From assembly GCA_944323255.1 (NCBI GenBank), contig CALURU010000009.1, positions 35,523 to 99,522 on the forward strand: a DNA stretch of 64,000 nucleotides, written 5' to 3'. A model generated the notes under the pieces. It did no database searches. It was not told where the DNA came from and saw only the letters and a program-made list of their open reading frames with translations. This DNA is from Candidatus Gastranaerophilales bacterium (GTDB lineage Bacteria; Cyanobacteriota; Vampirovibrionia; Gastranaerophilales; Gastranaerophilaceae). Shown piece after piece: positions 8,284-16,354 of the stretch (positions within the stretch are counted from its first letter, which is position 1; each line of letters opens with the position of its first letter). Both the position numbers and the translations under genes were made by a program.

Positions 8284-9681
8284 CTACACTAAAACTTCTT
8301 TCGTACATTCTAAAGCAACATCCGTCACAAAATCCATATCATTTTTTTCTATTATCAAAGGCGGATTGAAATAAATCACATCCCCGAGAGGTCGCAAAAT
8401 AACACCTTTTTTTAGAGCTTTTTTATAAATCTGATAGCCTGTTCTTTTTCTGTAATCCAGCGGCTCTTTTGTATTCCTGTCTTTTACAAGTTCAATTGCA
8501 TTGATTAAACCAATTGAGCGAACCTCTCCCACATTTTCGAGCGGAAGAAATTTTTCTCTTATTATTTTATTAAAATAAACAGCCTTCTCATTTGCTTTTG
8601 CAATAATATTTTCGTCTTTCAAAATCTTCAAGACCTCAATTGCAGCAGAGCAGGCAAGAGGATTTCCGGCATAAGTATGCGAATGCATAAATGCCTTGCC
8701 CTTGAGATAATCATCATAAAACGCATCATAAATTTTTTGAGTGGTAACTGCAATTGCCATAGGCATATATCCTCCGGTTAACCCCTTTGAGAGACACATT
8801 ATGTCAGGACTTACACCTGCGTGATTAAATGCAAACATTTTTCCGGTTCTTCCGTAACCCGTTGCAATCTCATCCGCAATCAGATGAACATTGTATTTGT
8901 CACAAAGTTCTCTTAATTTTTTCAAATACAAAGGCGGATATACTTTCATGCCGGCAGAGCCCTGCAAAAGCGGCTCTACAATAATTGCAGCAGTCTCATC
9001 TGCATATTCTTTAAACGCTTCTTCAGCTTTTTCAAAACATTCGCAATGACAGGTTTCCCCCTCTCCTTGAGGAGAGGACTGGGGTGAGGTGTTATTAATT
9101 GAACAATGTCCGTCGCAATGTTTACCCCAAGGGCATCTATAACAATCAGGACCATCAATTCTTATAACATCCAGAAGCAGCGGTTTGTATAATTCAGAAT
9201 ACAAATCCACACCGCCGACAGCAAGTGCTCCCAGGGTTTCACCATGATAAGCGTCCGTTAATGCCATGAATCTTTTTTTCTGCGGATTTCCCGTTTGGTA
9301 ATGGTATTGAAAACTCATTTTTAATGCCATCTCAATCGCTGCCGAACCGTTATCCGCAAAATTAAATTTGCACAAACCTTCCGGCACAACTTTTGCAAGC
9401 TCCTGACAAAGTGTTATCGCAGGTTTGTGTGAAAAATTGGCAAAAATTACATGCTCAAGAGAATCTATCTGTTTTTTTACAGCAGCATTAATCCTCTGAT
9501 TGCAATGACCAAGAAGGTTGCACCACCACGAACTTATTACATCTTTATAACATTTTCCGTTAACATCATAAAGGTTAATTCCCTCGCCACGTTCAATTAC
9601 AATCGGAGGCAATGTCTCATAATCTTTCATCTGCGAACACGGATGCCATATATATTTCACATCCTCTTCCTGCCAGTTCAT
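8284..9681 (-). CDS. bioA: adenosylmethionine-8-amino-7-oxononanoate aminotransferase (BioA) with in-frame repeat insertion
   Basis: A class-III PLP aminotransferase of 465 residues that converts KAPA to DAPA with SAM as amino donor in biotin synthesis. Seen: WHPCSQMKDYE at the N-terminus, FADNGSAAIEMALKM (cofactor phosphate site), DEIATGYGRTG and the PLP-lysine motif LSKGLTGGYMPMA. Residues about 200-214 (NNTSPQSSPQGEGET) are encoded by a GC-rich palindromic repeat at 9054-9091 that sits inside a Cys-rich loop (CYRCPWGKHC...CHCEC). The insertion keeps the frame and all catalytic motifs remain, so the enzyme is probably active. The gene starts 4 bp after the bioD stop, forming a bioD-bioA operon. 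Family members are usually 420-450 residues, consistent with an added segment. Confidence 0.95.
   Translation of the reverse strand: MNWQEEDVKYIWHPCSQMKDYETLPPIVIERGEGINLYDVNGKCYKDVISSWWCNLLGHCNQRINAAVKKQIDSLEHVIFANFSHKPAITLCQELAKVVPEGLCKFNFADNGSAAIEMALKMSFQYHYQTGNPQKKRFMALTDAYHGETLGALAVGGVDLYSELYKPLLLDVIRIDGPDCYRCPWGKHCDGHCSINNTSPQSSPQGEGETCHCECFEKAEEAFKEYADETAAIIVEPLLQGSAGMKVYPPLYLKKLRELCDKYNVHLIADEIATGYGRTGKMFAFNHAGVSPDIMCLSKGLTGGYMPMAIAVTTQKIYDAFYDDYLKGKAFMHSHTYAGNPLACSAAIEVLKILKDENIIAKANEKAVYFNKIIREKFLPLENVGEVRSIGLINAIELVKDRNTKEPLDYRKRTGYQIYKKALKKGVILRPLGDVIYFNPPLIIEKNDMDFVTDVALECTKEVLV
9054..9091. repeat. palindromic repeat inserted in frame within bioA
   Basis: The stretch contains CCCTCTCCTTGAGGAGAGG (near-perfect palindrome) followed by ACTGGGGTGAGG, much richer in G+C than its surroundings. 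This sequence type is familiar as a dispersed intergenic repeat in many bacteria. Here it is read in frame as protein. Confidence 0.75.
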
Positions 9682-9685
9682 TTTA

Positions 9686-10360
9686 TTACTCCTTAAACAA
9701 ATCTTTCAAAAGAGTTATATCTTTTTGCTCTTTCTCTACTGTTGCAACTACTTTAATTCCGCTCAAATACTCAACCTGTTTTAAATTATCCTGGTGCATA
9801 AAACTATCAGGATTAAAATTATTTAAAATAATTCCCTCTATTTTTATTCCGTTATTTCTTGCATATTCTACAGTCAAAATAGTGGAATTAATCGTTCCCA
9901 GCCCCGCATCAGCTACTATAATAACACCCGTTTTGAACTCCTTAATCAAATCCTTAATTAAATACTTTTCGCCGTTTTCCAATCTTAAAGGACATGTAAT
10001 TCCGCCCGCTCCTTCTATTAAAAGATAATCGTATTTTTTAGAAGCTTCTTCAAAATCTTTTCGGATTTTTGCAATCTTAATTTCTTCACTCTGGCGCTGT
10101 GCCGCAAGATGAGGTGAAACCGCCTCCTTCCACCAATAAGAAACACACTCATCCGCCGTTACAGGAATTTCAGCCGTATCAACAACATAATTGCAGTCAC
10201 TTGACGTAAGTTTACCACCCACTTCTTCAACTCCGCTTAATACCGGCTTAAAATACCCGCAATTATAACCTGCCTCTCTCATCTTTTTTACTATCAAAGC
10301 TGAAACATAAGTCTTGCCGACATCTGTTCCCGTCGCTGTTATAAAAATATTCTTTGACAT
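9686..10360 (-). CDS. bioD: ATP-dependent dethiobiotin synthetase (BioD)
   Basis: A 224-residue P-loop enzyme that closes the ureido ring of dethiobiotin from DAPA, CO2 and ATP. Seen: MSKNIFITATGTDVGKTYVS, the modified Walker A motif diagnostic of BioD, and LLIEGAGGITCPL in the middle (Walker B/substrate loop). The length matches the family. The start ATG at 10360 is preceded by an AGGT 6-7 nt upstream. It is the first gene of a two-gene biotin operon with bioA. No BirA operator-like palindrome is visible in the 125-bp divergent gap to the VWA gene. bioB and bioF are not in the window. Confidence 0.95.
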   Translation of the reverse strand: MSKNIFITATGTDVGKTYVSALIVKKMREAGYNCGYFKPVLSGVEEVGGKLTSSDCNYVVDTAEIPVTADECVSYWWKEAVSPHLAAQRQSEEIKIAKIRKDFEEASKKYDYLLIEGAGGITCPLRLENGEKYLIKDLIKEFKTGVIIVADAGLGTINSTILTVEYARNNGIKIEGIILNNFNPDSFMHQDNLKQVEYLSGIKVVATVEKEQKDITLLKDLFKE

Positions 10361-10485
10361 AATTTACCTGTATTTCTCCCCCTAGAATACAACTTAAACA
10401 AATTAATTCAAGCCATTAAATAACCCGTTCGGAATACCCAACCGTATAATGTTGCCAGCCGATTTTGCAAGCTATTCTGTAAAGT

Positions 10486-11193
10486 ATGAAAAAACTTTGG
10501 TTTTTATTAACTCTAATTATAATTCCCGTTTTCGCATATGAAGTCTACAGCCCTGATAATTACAACTACAAAGAAAGTGGTGACAAACTTCTGTTTGTAG
10601 TTGATTACTCAAACAGCATGGGCGAATATCTGGAGCACAAAACCAAAGCAAATCACGTAAAAGAAATGATGAATTTTATTATTCCGCAGATCTCACCATC
10701 AACAAAAGTCGGACTGCGGGTCTATGGTCATACCTGTAACCTTTTTGCATATAACGCTTGCAGAAGCTCAGAACTTATTGTCCCATTAGGCTTTGCAAAC
10801 AGCAATTCAATTTTATCCGGCATATCACGTCTACGCCCGAGAGGAATGACTCCGATTACTTACTCGCTCAAACAGGCTGTAAATAAAGACTTTGAAGGTT
10901 ATGACGGAGTTAAGCACATAATATTACTGACAGACGGCGGAGAAAACTGCGACGAAAGCCCGTGTGATTATGCAATAGAGCTTGTTAAGGAAAGAAGAGA
11001 TATAAAAATTGACGTAATAGCGTTCAATGTTCACGACGAAGATGATCTTGCACAGCTAAAATGTACCGCAGACGTAACAGGCGGAAGATTCAGCGAAACG
11101 GATACAAGTGCGCAGCTTTTCAGAACCATGCAGGATTTTACAACTCCTCATACGCACAAAGACGTAGAAGCAACAATTTACAGCAAAAATTAA
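10486..11193 (+). CDS. secreted von Willebrand factor A domain protein
   Basis: A 235-residue protein with a signal peptide (residues 1-17, cleavage likely after VFA) and one VWA domain. The metal-ion-dependent adhesion site is intact: DYSNS at residues 40-44, the Thr of GMTPITYSL, and the Asp of LLTDGGENCDE. Several cysteines could form disulfides outside the cytoplasm. VWA domains bind protein ligands through a divalent metal; the partner here is unknown. The ATG at 10486 has no Shine-Dalgarno sequence; a TATTCT 7 nt upstream may be a -10 box of a leaderless transcript. It is divergent from bioD and runs into recN with a 13-bp gap. Confidence 0.85.
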   Translation: MKKLWFLLTLIIIPVFAYEVYSPDNYNYKESGDKLLFVVDYSNSMGEYLEHKTKANHVKEMMNFIIPQISPSTKVGLRVYGHTCNLFAYNACRSSELIVPLGFANSNSILSGISRLRPRGMTPITYSLKQAVNKDFEGYDGVKHIILLTDGGENCDESPCDYAIELVKERRDIKIDVIAFNVHDEDDLAQLKCTADVTGGRFSETDTSAQLFRTMQDFTTPHTHKDVEATIYSKN

Positions 11194-11206
11194 ATCAGTG
11201 GATATT

Positions 11207-12856
11207 TTAGTTTATCAAAGTTCTTGCAAATTTGAGCGATTCATCAGTAATTTCACCGCCTGCAAGTTCTGCAACGGCTTTAAGTTTAGCCTCACCGTCC
11301 AGGATTGAAATATCGACACTTGTACGCCCTTCCTGCGTCTTTTTGACATAAAAATGTCTGTCGGATTTTGACGCAATAATCGCCTGATGGGTAATCATTA
11401 TAATTTGCATGTATTTTGCAAGCTCTTTAACTTCATCTGCCACTGCCTGCGAAGTTTTGCCGGAAATTCCCGTATCAATTTCATCAAATATAACCGTTTC
11501 AATATTATCGCTCTGCGCAAAAATTGTTTTGATAGCAAGCATTACACGTGAAATTTCGCCGCCTGAAGCTACTTTGGCAAGAGGTTTCAAATCTTCTGAT
11601 ATATTAGTCGAAATTAAAAATTCAACCCTGTCAAACCCGTTTGCAGAAAGTTCGCCTCGCTCAAAGTGAATATCAAACCTTACTTTCGGAAGCTCCAATT
11701 TCTCAAGTTTTTCTACAATTAAATCAGAAAGCACCGCCGCATAATTCTTTCTTTCTTCAGAAATCTTTTCCGCAAGAACCTCAAGTTCTTTCTTTCGTTC
11801 CTCAATTTCTGCTTCAAGTTCTTCTATATGCTGTGTCGAAAATTCTATACTCTCTAACTCTTTGCGCAGTGCATCACCCTGAATCATAACCTGTTCAAGC
11901 GTGCCGCCGTATTTTCTTTTAAGCTTCTCCAGCAAAAACAGACGTTCCTGTATTGAATTTATTCGTTCTTCGTCGTTGTCCAGCGAACTTGAGTACTCTC
12001 TTAGAGACGAAGAAAGATCTTTCAAAATCTCAATTGCATCAATGAGCCTGTTTTCCTGCTCTTCAAGAGAACTATCCATGCCGGAAGCTTTTGAAAGATT
12101 CATCTTAATTTGGATAAGCGCATCCATAATTGCACCGTCGTCACCTGATATTGACCAGTAAGAAGATGCAGTTAGTTCTTTTAACTTCTCAACATTTTCA
12201 AGTACCGCAAGTTCTTTTTCTAATTCTTCATCCTCATTAGCGGATTTTATCTGCGCCTCATCAATCTCATTAACTTCAAATTTAAGAAAATCTACCTGTT
12301 CGGCAGTTTTGTCAGCAGAATTTTTCAGATCTTCGAGCCTTGATATCATATCCTTGTATTCGCCAAACTTCTGTCTGTAATTCTCAAGCATTTCCCCACA
12401 AGTATTTTTTGCATAAGCATCCAGAAGCATTATATGGTATTTTGGCTGTAAAAATGAATAAGTTTGGTGTTGGGAATGTATGTCAATAAAAAGTTCCCGA
12501 AAATGTTTCATAAAATCCTGATTAACTAGACAGCCGTTAATTCTTGAGCGTGAGCCGCTCCTTGTAATTTCTCTGGATAAAACAATTTCTTCACCGCAGT
12601 TATCAATTCCGTTTTCTTCAAACAATTTTGACACATCCTGCTTTTTATTAACAAGCGTTAATTCTATGATTGCTTTTTCAGCATCGCCTTTTATAACTTC
12701 CTTACCGGCTTTTGAGGCAAACGCTATATCAATTGCATTTATTAATATACTCTTACCCGCACCGGTCTCGCCTGTTATAATATTTAAACCGTCTGCAAAT
12801 TCAAGTTCCAGCTCATCAATTAATATATAATTTTTTATAAAAATCTTTGATAACAT
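11207..12856 (-). CDS. recN: DNA repair protein RecN
   Basis: A 549-residue SMC-like ATPase for double-strand break repair. Seen: FIKNYILIDELELEF and the Walker A motif GETGAGKS near residue 30, a long coiled-coil middle (roughly 150-370), the ABC signature VASGGEISRVMLAIK, and Walker B VIFDEIDTGISGKTS. Length is normal for the family (about 550). RecN gathers DNA ends and loads the recombination machinery in the cytoplasm. It follows the TPR gene with only a 3-bp gap, so the two are cotranscribed. No LexA-like operator was searched for systematically or noticed. Confidence 0.95.
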   Translation of the reverse strand: MLSKIFIKNYILIDELELEFADGLNIITGETGAGKSILINAIDIAFASKAGKEVIKGDAEKAIIELTLVNKKQDVSKLFEENGIDNCGEEIVLSREITRSGSRSRINGCLVNQDFMKHFRELFIDIHSQHQTYSFLQPKYHIMLLDAYAKNTCGEMLENYRQKFGEYKDMISRLEDLKNSADKTAEQVDFLKFEVNEIDEAQIKSANEDEELEKELAVLENVEKLKELTASSYWSISGDDGAIMDALIQIKMNLSKASGMDSSLEEQENRLIDAIEILKDLSSSLREYSSSLDNDEERINSIQERLFLLEKLKRKYGGTLEQVMIQGDALRKELESIEFSTQHIEELEAEIEERKKELEVLAEKISEERKNYAAVLSDLIVEKLEKLELPKVRFDIHFERGELSANGFDRVEFLISTNISEDLKPLAKVASGGEISRVMLAIKTIFAQSDNIETVIFDEIDTGISGKTSQAVADEVKELAKYMQIIMITHQAIIASKSDRHFYVKKTQEGRTSVDISILDGEAKLKAVAELAGGEITDESLKFARTLIN

Positions 12857-12859
12857 ACC

Positions 12860-14002
12860 CTATTCGTCTTGTTCCTCCGAACCATCATCATCTGAATCTT
12901 CTTCTAAAATTTCTTCCTCCGGATATTCCGAATCCTCATCATCTTCTTCATCTTCAAATTCATCAATATCTGAGTATTCGCCGCTTTCACTATCTTCGTC
13001 TTTCGCTTCCAAATCCTCATTTTGCGTATCTTCCGAAGAGTACTCTTCGACTTCCGCCTGCGGTTCAATTTTTTCTTTGCGGTCCAGTTTTCCTTCTATA
13101 TACTCCAACTCCTGATTAACAATTTTTTTCGGGAAAGTCAGCGTATAAGGATTATTAAGAGCAAGTTCCAAATTATTGCAATATTTTTCGGAATCACCAA
13201 TATATTTGTATACACGTGCAAGACAATAATACAAATCGCCATTATCTTCATCCTGCAATTTTGTATGCAGAATCTCCAGAATTTCTTCTGTATCCCCTGC
13301 CTTCAAACAAATTTTGGTCAAAAGTTTATAAGCCTCAATGTCCATTGAATTATACCTGATAGTTTTAAGCAAATAATCTTTTGCTTCCTCCAGATTTCCG
13401 TTTTTGAACGCAATTGAGCCAAGATTAAAATACGCCCAGCTGTAATCCGGCGAAATTTCCAATACCTTATTATAACTGTCCACAGCAAAGTTTGTAAGAC
13501 CATCATTTTGATAAATGTATCCGAGATAAAAATATGCATAAACATCTCTCGGGTTAATTGATACAGCTTTCTGAAAATTATCCAGTGCAAGATTTTTTTC
13601 ATCCTTATTAAAATAACAAACCCCGAGATTAAAATAACAGTTTCCATCCTCCGGATCTGTTTCAAGAACTTTTCTAAAAGCTGCTATTGCTTCATCCCAC
13701 TCTTTTAATTCTACAAGCACATCGCCCAGATTGTAATAAAAATCCTCCTGCGGCGAAAGTTCTACAGCTTTCTGGTAATAATTACGTGCATCCGTAAACT
13801 TTTTTAATTTTTCACTTACAATACCGAGGTTATAATAAATTTCCGCATCATCAGGAAAATATTTTAACAAATACAGCAAATTTCCTTCGGCTTCTTCATT
13901 AAAACCTTCGTTTACAAGAAGTATCGAGAGTTCTCTTCTTGCCTGGAAATTCGACGGATCATTTTTTAAAATATTTTGCAGTGACTCAATATCATTACCC
14001 AT
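12860..14002 (-). CDS. tetratricopeptide repeat protein with acidic tail
   Basis: A 380-residue protein. Residues about 1-290 are tandem TPR units, recognisable by repeated W/Y..LG/L....Y...A....P patterns such as AEIYYNLGIVSEKL, FYYNLGDVLVELK and GNCYFNLGVCYF. From about residue 290 the protein becomes extremely Asp/Glu-rich (DEFEDEEDDEDSEYPEEE) and disordered. There is no signal peptide, so it is likely cytoplasmic and acts as a protein-binding scaffold. It is immediately upstream of recN (3-bp gap); this linkage does not reveal its partner. Confidence 0.85.
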   Translation of the reverse strand: MGNDIESLQNILKNDPSNFQARRELSILLVNEGFNEEAEGNLLYLLKYFPDDAEIYYNLGIVSEKLKKFTDARNYYQKAVELSPQEDFYYNLGDVLVELKEWDEAIAAFRKVLETDPEDGNCYFNLGVCYFNKDEKNLALDNFQKAVSINPRDVYAYFYLGYIYQNDGLTNFAVDSYNKVLEISPDYSWAYFNLGSIAFKNGNLEEAKDYLLKTIRYNSMDIEAYKLLTKICLKAGDTEEILEILHTKLQDEDNGDLYYCLARVYKYIGDSEKYCNNLELALNNPYTLTFPKKIVNQELEYIEGKLDRKEKIEPQAEVEEYSSEDTQNEDLEAKDEDSESGEYSDIDEFEDEEDDEDSEYPEEEILEEDSDDDGSEEQDE

Positions 14003-14102
14003 AAAATAATTATAACATAACAGACAATGAAAGATTATACCGTCTTTTGAGAAATAAAGTAGTTACAGGTTTATCTAAGCTCCGGCTTTAGATTAAAAAA
14101 AT

Positions 14103-14858
14103 CTAGAAATGTCTTTCTTCCGGATTCAAAAGCATGCCGGCAAGCTTGTCTGCTCCATTAAAATCTCTTGCCGCAAGTTTTTTTGCCGCACGTTCTCTGT
14201 CATAATCCACGAACCTGTGTTCATAAACACATTTGCCATTCTGAACATCAATAATTAAATAACACGCTTTTACAACGCCATCCTGTGGTATAAAAAACGG
14301 TCTGCCAATACTTCCGTCATTCACAACAGTTTTTTTGCTTTCAGTTTGGAATCCGCACGGGATATGTGTGTGACCGCACAAAACCACATCAGCCTCCACG
14401 TTTTCCAGCATTTTTTCAACTTCTTCTATAGGAGTATCCGGAAGAATATCTTCATTATTTTTTCTTGGAGAGCCGTGTACAAGGAGGAACTTAACTCCTT
14501 CAACCTCAACCTCTTTTTGAATAGGCAAATTTTTCAAAAACTTTTTCTCCAGAGGATCCAGTATGCTGACATCATTCTTCAAAGCCTCTGCCATAATCGG
14601 AGCTTTCTCTTTTAATGAATTATAAAGCTCTTCGGAATAATCTGCTATCATCAAATCCGTATTACCCTGAATCAGAGTGAATTTAGGATTTTCTCTTCTG
14701 TTTAAGAAATACTGGACTGCATAATCAGGTTCAGGACCCGCCATAGCGTAATCTCCGAGAACGAAAATCTTTTCGCATTCATTTTGCTCAATATCCGCCA
14801 TAACTGCTTCTATCGCTTCCATATTACCGTGAATATCAGAAATTACTGCTATTTTCAT
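14103..14858 (-). CDS. YfcE/MJ0936-like metallophosphoesterase
   Basis: A 251-residue calcineurin-like phosphoesterase. All metal-binding motifs are present in order: ISDIHGN (D8, H10), VLGDYA, IQGNTD, VHGSPR and LCGHTHIP. Families of this length hydrolyse phosphodiesters, often cyclic nucleotides or small phosphodiesters, but the substrate cannot be read from the sequence. I place the start at the ATG at 14858, which has AAGGAGA 7 nt upstream; a longer reading frame begins 13 codons earlier without a ribosome site. It is divergent from ispG, sharing a 46-bp promoter region. Confidence 0.88.
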   Translation of the reverse strand: MKIAVISDIHGNMEAIEAVMADIEQNECEKIFVLGDYAMAGPEPDYAVQYFLNRRENPKFTLIQGNTDLMIADYSEELYNSLKEKAPIMAEALKNDVSILDPLEKKFLKNLPIQKEVEVEGVKFLLVHGSPRKNNEDILPDTPIEEVEKMLENVEADVVLCGHTHIPCGFQTESKKTVVNDGSIGRPFFIPQDGVVKACYLIIDVQNGKCVYEHRFVDYDRERAAKKLAARDFNGADKLAGMLLNPEERHF

Positions 14859-14869
14859 ATAAATTCTCC

Positions 14870-14904
14870 TTAAAAAATTTTCTTGTTTGATATACAATTA
14901 TCTT
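14870..14904 (+). promoter_or_regulatory. promoter of ispG, apparently leaderless
   Basis: TTAAAA at 14870-14875, a 17-nt spacer, TACAAT at 14893-14898, then 6 nt to the ATG at 14905. With a normal -10 to start distance the mRNA would begin at or within one base of the A of ATG; no Shine-Dalgarno sequence is present. Confidence 0.55.
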
Positions 14905-15969
14905 ATGATAAACAGACGGAAATCAAAACAAATTTCTATAGGTAATGTAAAAATCGGAGGCGATGCGCCAATTTCGGTTCAGTCAATGTGCAACACAGAT
15001 ACACGTAATATTGATGCGACTTTAGACCAGATTAGTGAATTGGCTTCTGCAGGGTGCGAAATCGTAAGACTTGCGGTATTAAATAAAGATGCCGCTGCTG
15101 CAATCAAGGAAATAGTAAAAAAATCGCCAGTACCTCTGGTTGCGGATATTCATTTTGACTACAGATTAGCTTTAACCTGCATAGAAAACGGTATTCACGC
15201 TCTTAGAATTAATCCGGGAAATATCGGAAAAAAAGAACATACAATCAAAGTTGTAGAAGCAGCCAAAGCGCATAATGTTCCTATAAGAATAGGAATTAAT
15301 GCAGGATCTCTGGAGAAAGAATTCGCAGAAAAAGATATCCCGCTTTCAGAAAAAATGGTTTTATCAGCTATGAGACATTTGGAAATTCTGGAAGATTTAA
15401 ATTTTTATGATACGAAAATTTCACTTAAATCCTCTGATGTCATGACCACAATAGAAGCCTACAGGCTTATCGCAAAAAAGGTTGACTACCCTCTGCACCT
15501 TGGCGTTACTGAAGCAGGGACATTAAAATCAGGTCTAATAAAGTCCTCAATAGGTCTTGGAACTCTTTTGAGTGAAGGAATAGGAGATACAATAAGGGTT
15601 TCGCTTACTGAAAATCCTGTAGAAGAGGTTCATGCCGGATTTGGTATATTAAAAGCTCTTAATTTAAGGCAAAAAGGTGTTAATTTTATTTCTTGCCCGA
15701 CCTGCGGAAGAACACAAATTGATTTAATAGGACTTGCAAAACAGGTAGAAGAACGGTTCAAAAATCTGGATTTGCCGATCACAATTGCTGTAATGGGCTG
15801 CCCGGTTAATGGTCCGGGAGAAGCCAGACACGCAGATTTTGGTATCGCAGGAGCAATCAAAGAAGGTTATATATTTAAAAAAGGAGAAATTATTGCAAGA
15901 GTTCCAGAATCCGACTTGATTAATTCTTTAGAAAATATTATAATGGAATCATATAGTTCAGTTAAATAA
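14905..15969 (+). CDS. ispG: 4-hydroxy-3-methylbut-2-enyl diphosphate synthase (IspG/GcpE)
   Basis: A 354-residue enzyme of the MEP isoprenoid pathway that reduces MEcPP to HMBPP with a [4Fe-4S] cluster. Seen: VKIGGDAPISVQSMCNTDT at the N-terminus, LVADIHFDYRLAL, ALRINPGNIG, and the C-terminal cluster ligands in FISCPTCGRTQID (two Cys) and VMGCPVNGPGEA (third Cys), with the conserved Glu of NGPGEA. Length matches the single-domain bacterial form. The ATG at 14905 is chosen over an upstream in-frame TTG at 14887 because it fits the promoter position. The next gene starts 2 bp after the stop, so they are cotranscribed. Confidence 0.95.
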   Translation: MINRRKSKQISIGNVKIGGDAPISVQSMCNTDTRNIDATLDQISELASAGCEIVRLAVLNKDAAAAIKEIVKKSPVPLVADIHFDYRLALTCIENGIHALRINPGNIGKKEHTIKVVEAAKAHNVPIRIGINAGSLEKEFAEKDIPLSEKMVLSAMRHLEILEDLNFYDTKISLKSSDVMTTIEAYRLIAKKVDYPLHLGVTEAGTLKSGLIKSSIGLGTLLSEGIGDTIRVSLTENPVEEVHAGFGILKALNLRQKGVNFISCPTCGRTQIDLIGLAKQVEERFKNLDLPITIAVMGCPVNGPGEARHADFGIAGAIKEGYIFKKGEIIARVPESDLINSLENIIMESYSSVK

Positions 15970-15971
15970 GA

Positions 15972-16295
15972 ATGGGTGTTATGAGAAGAAATTTATTTTT
16001 AGTATTAGCTTTATTTACAGCTTTATGCCTTGGTGCAAGAGCAGACATTACTCCTGCTCAACAAACAGATGCAGAGTACATGATTAATAACGGGTATTCA
16101 GAAGCAGTAGCCGAGCAGGTTTTGATTCAAAAAAACCGTTACGCCGGTGAGCCTTGCGAACCTTTGTACGAAAAGAAACATAATAAGTTCGTAAGATTCC
16201 TGCGCAACTGCTATTCATACTTGGATCCTGCAATAGATAATGATGAAAGATATCATCACGATATTCATCAATCTCCTAACGTAAGAGATTTATAA
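15972..16295 (+). CDS. small exported protein, unknown
   Basis: A 107-residue protein with a clear signal peptide: MGVMRRN, a Leu/Ala-rich core and a likely cleavage site after ARA (before DITP). The mature part is about 80 residues, has three cysteines and several His residues near the C-terminus (RYHHDIHQ). I do not recognise a domain. It starts 2 bp downstream of ispG and is followed by a strong terminator, so it is the last gene of the ispG transcript. A second in-frame ATG at 15981 is possible as the start. The linkage to ispG is probably just positional. Confidence 0.7.
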   Translation: MGVMRRNLFLVLALFTALCLGARADITPAQQTDAEYMINNGYSEAVAEQVLIQKNRYAGEPCEPLYEKKHNKFVRFLRNCYSYLDPAIDNDERYHHDIHQSPNVRDL

Positions 16296-16304
16296 TTTTT
16301 CTTT

Positions 16305-16338
16305 ACAAAAAGGTGCCCCGTACGGGGTGTCTTTTTTT
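16305..16338 (+). terminator. intrinsic terminator after the ispG operon
   Basis: Hairpin with stem GGTGCCCCG/CGGGGTGTC (some G-T pairs, TA loop) followed by a run of seven T. It separates the ispG unit from aroC and directly abuts the aroC promoter. Confidence 0.9.
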
Positions 16339-16342
16339 GTTG

Positions 16343-16354
16343 TATAATGTTGGC
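16343..16354 (+). promoter_or_regulatory. -10 box of aroC, apparently leaderless
   Basis: A perfect TATAAT at 16343-16348 lies exactly 6 nt before the aroC ATG at 16355. The expected transcription start coincides with the start codon. No good -35 box is visible, and there is no Shine-Dalgarno sequence because the terminator fills the upstream DNA. Confidence 0.6.

Noticed and set aside
10361..10485. Possible BirA operator in the bioD-VWA gap
   Set aside because: I looked for the TTGTAAAC-type palindrome and did not find it.
14072..14096. Hairpin ATCTAAGC/GCTTTAGAT downstream of the phosphoesterase gene
   Set aside because: It is a stable stem, but there is no T-run after it on the strand being terminated, so I do not call it a terminator.
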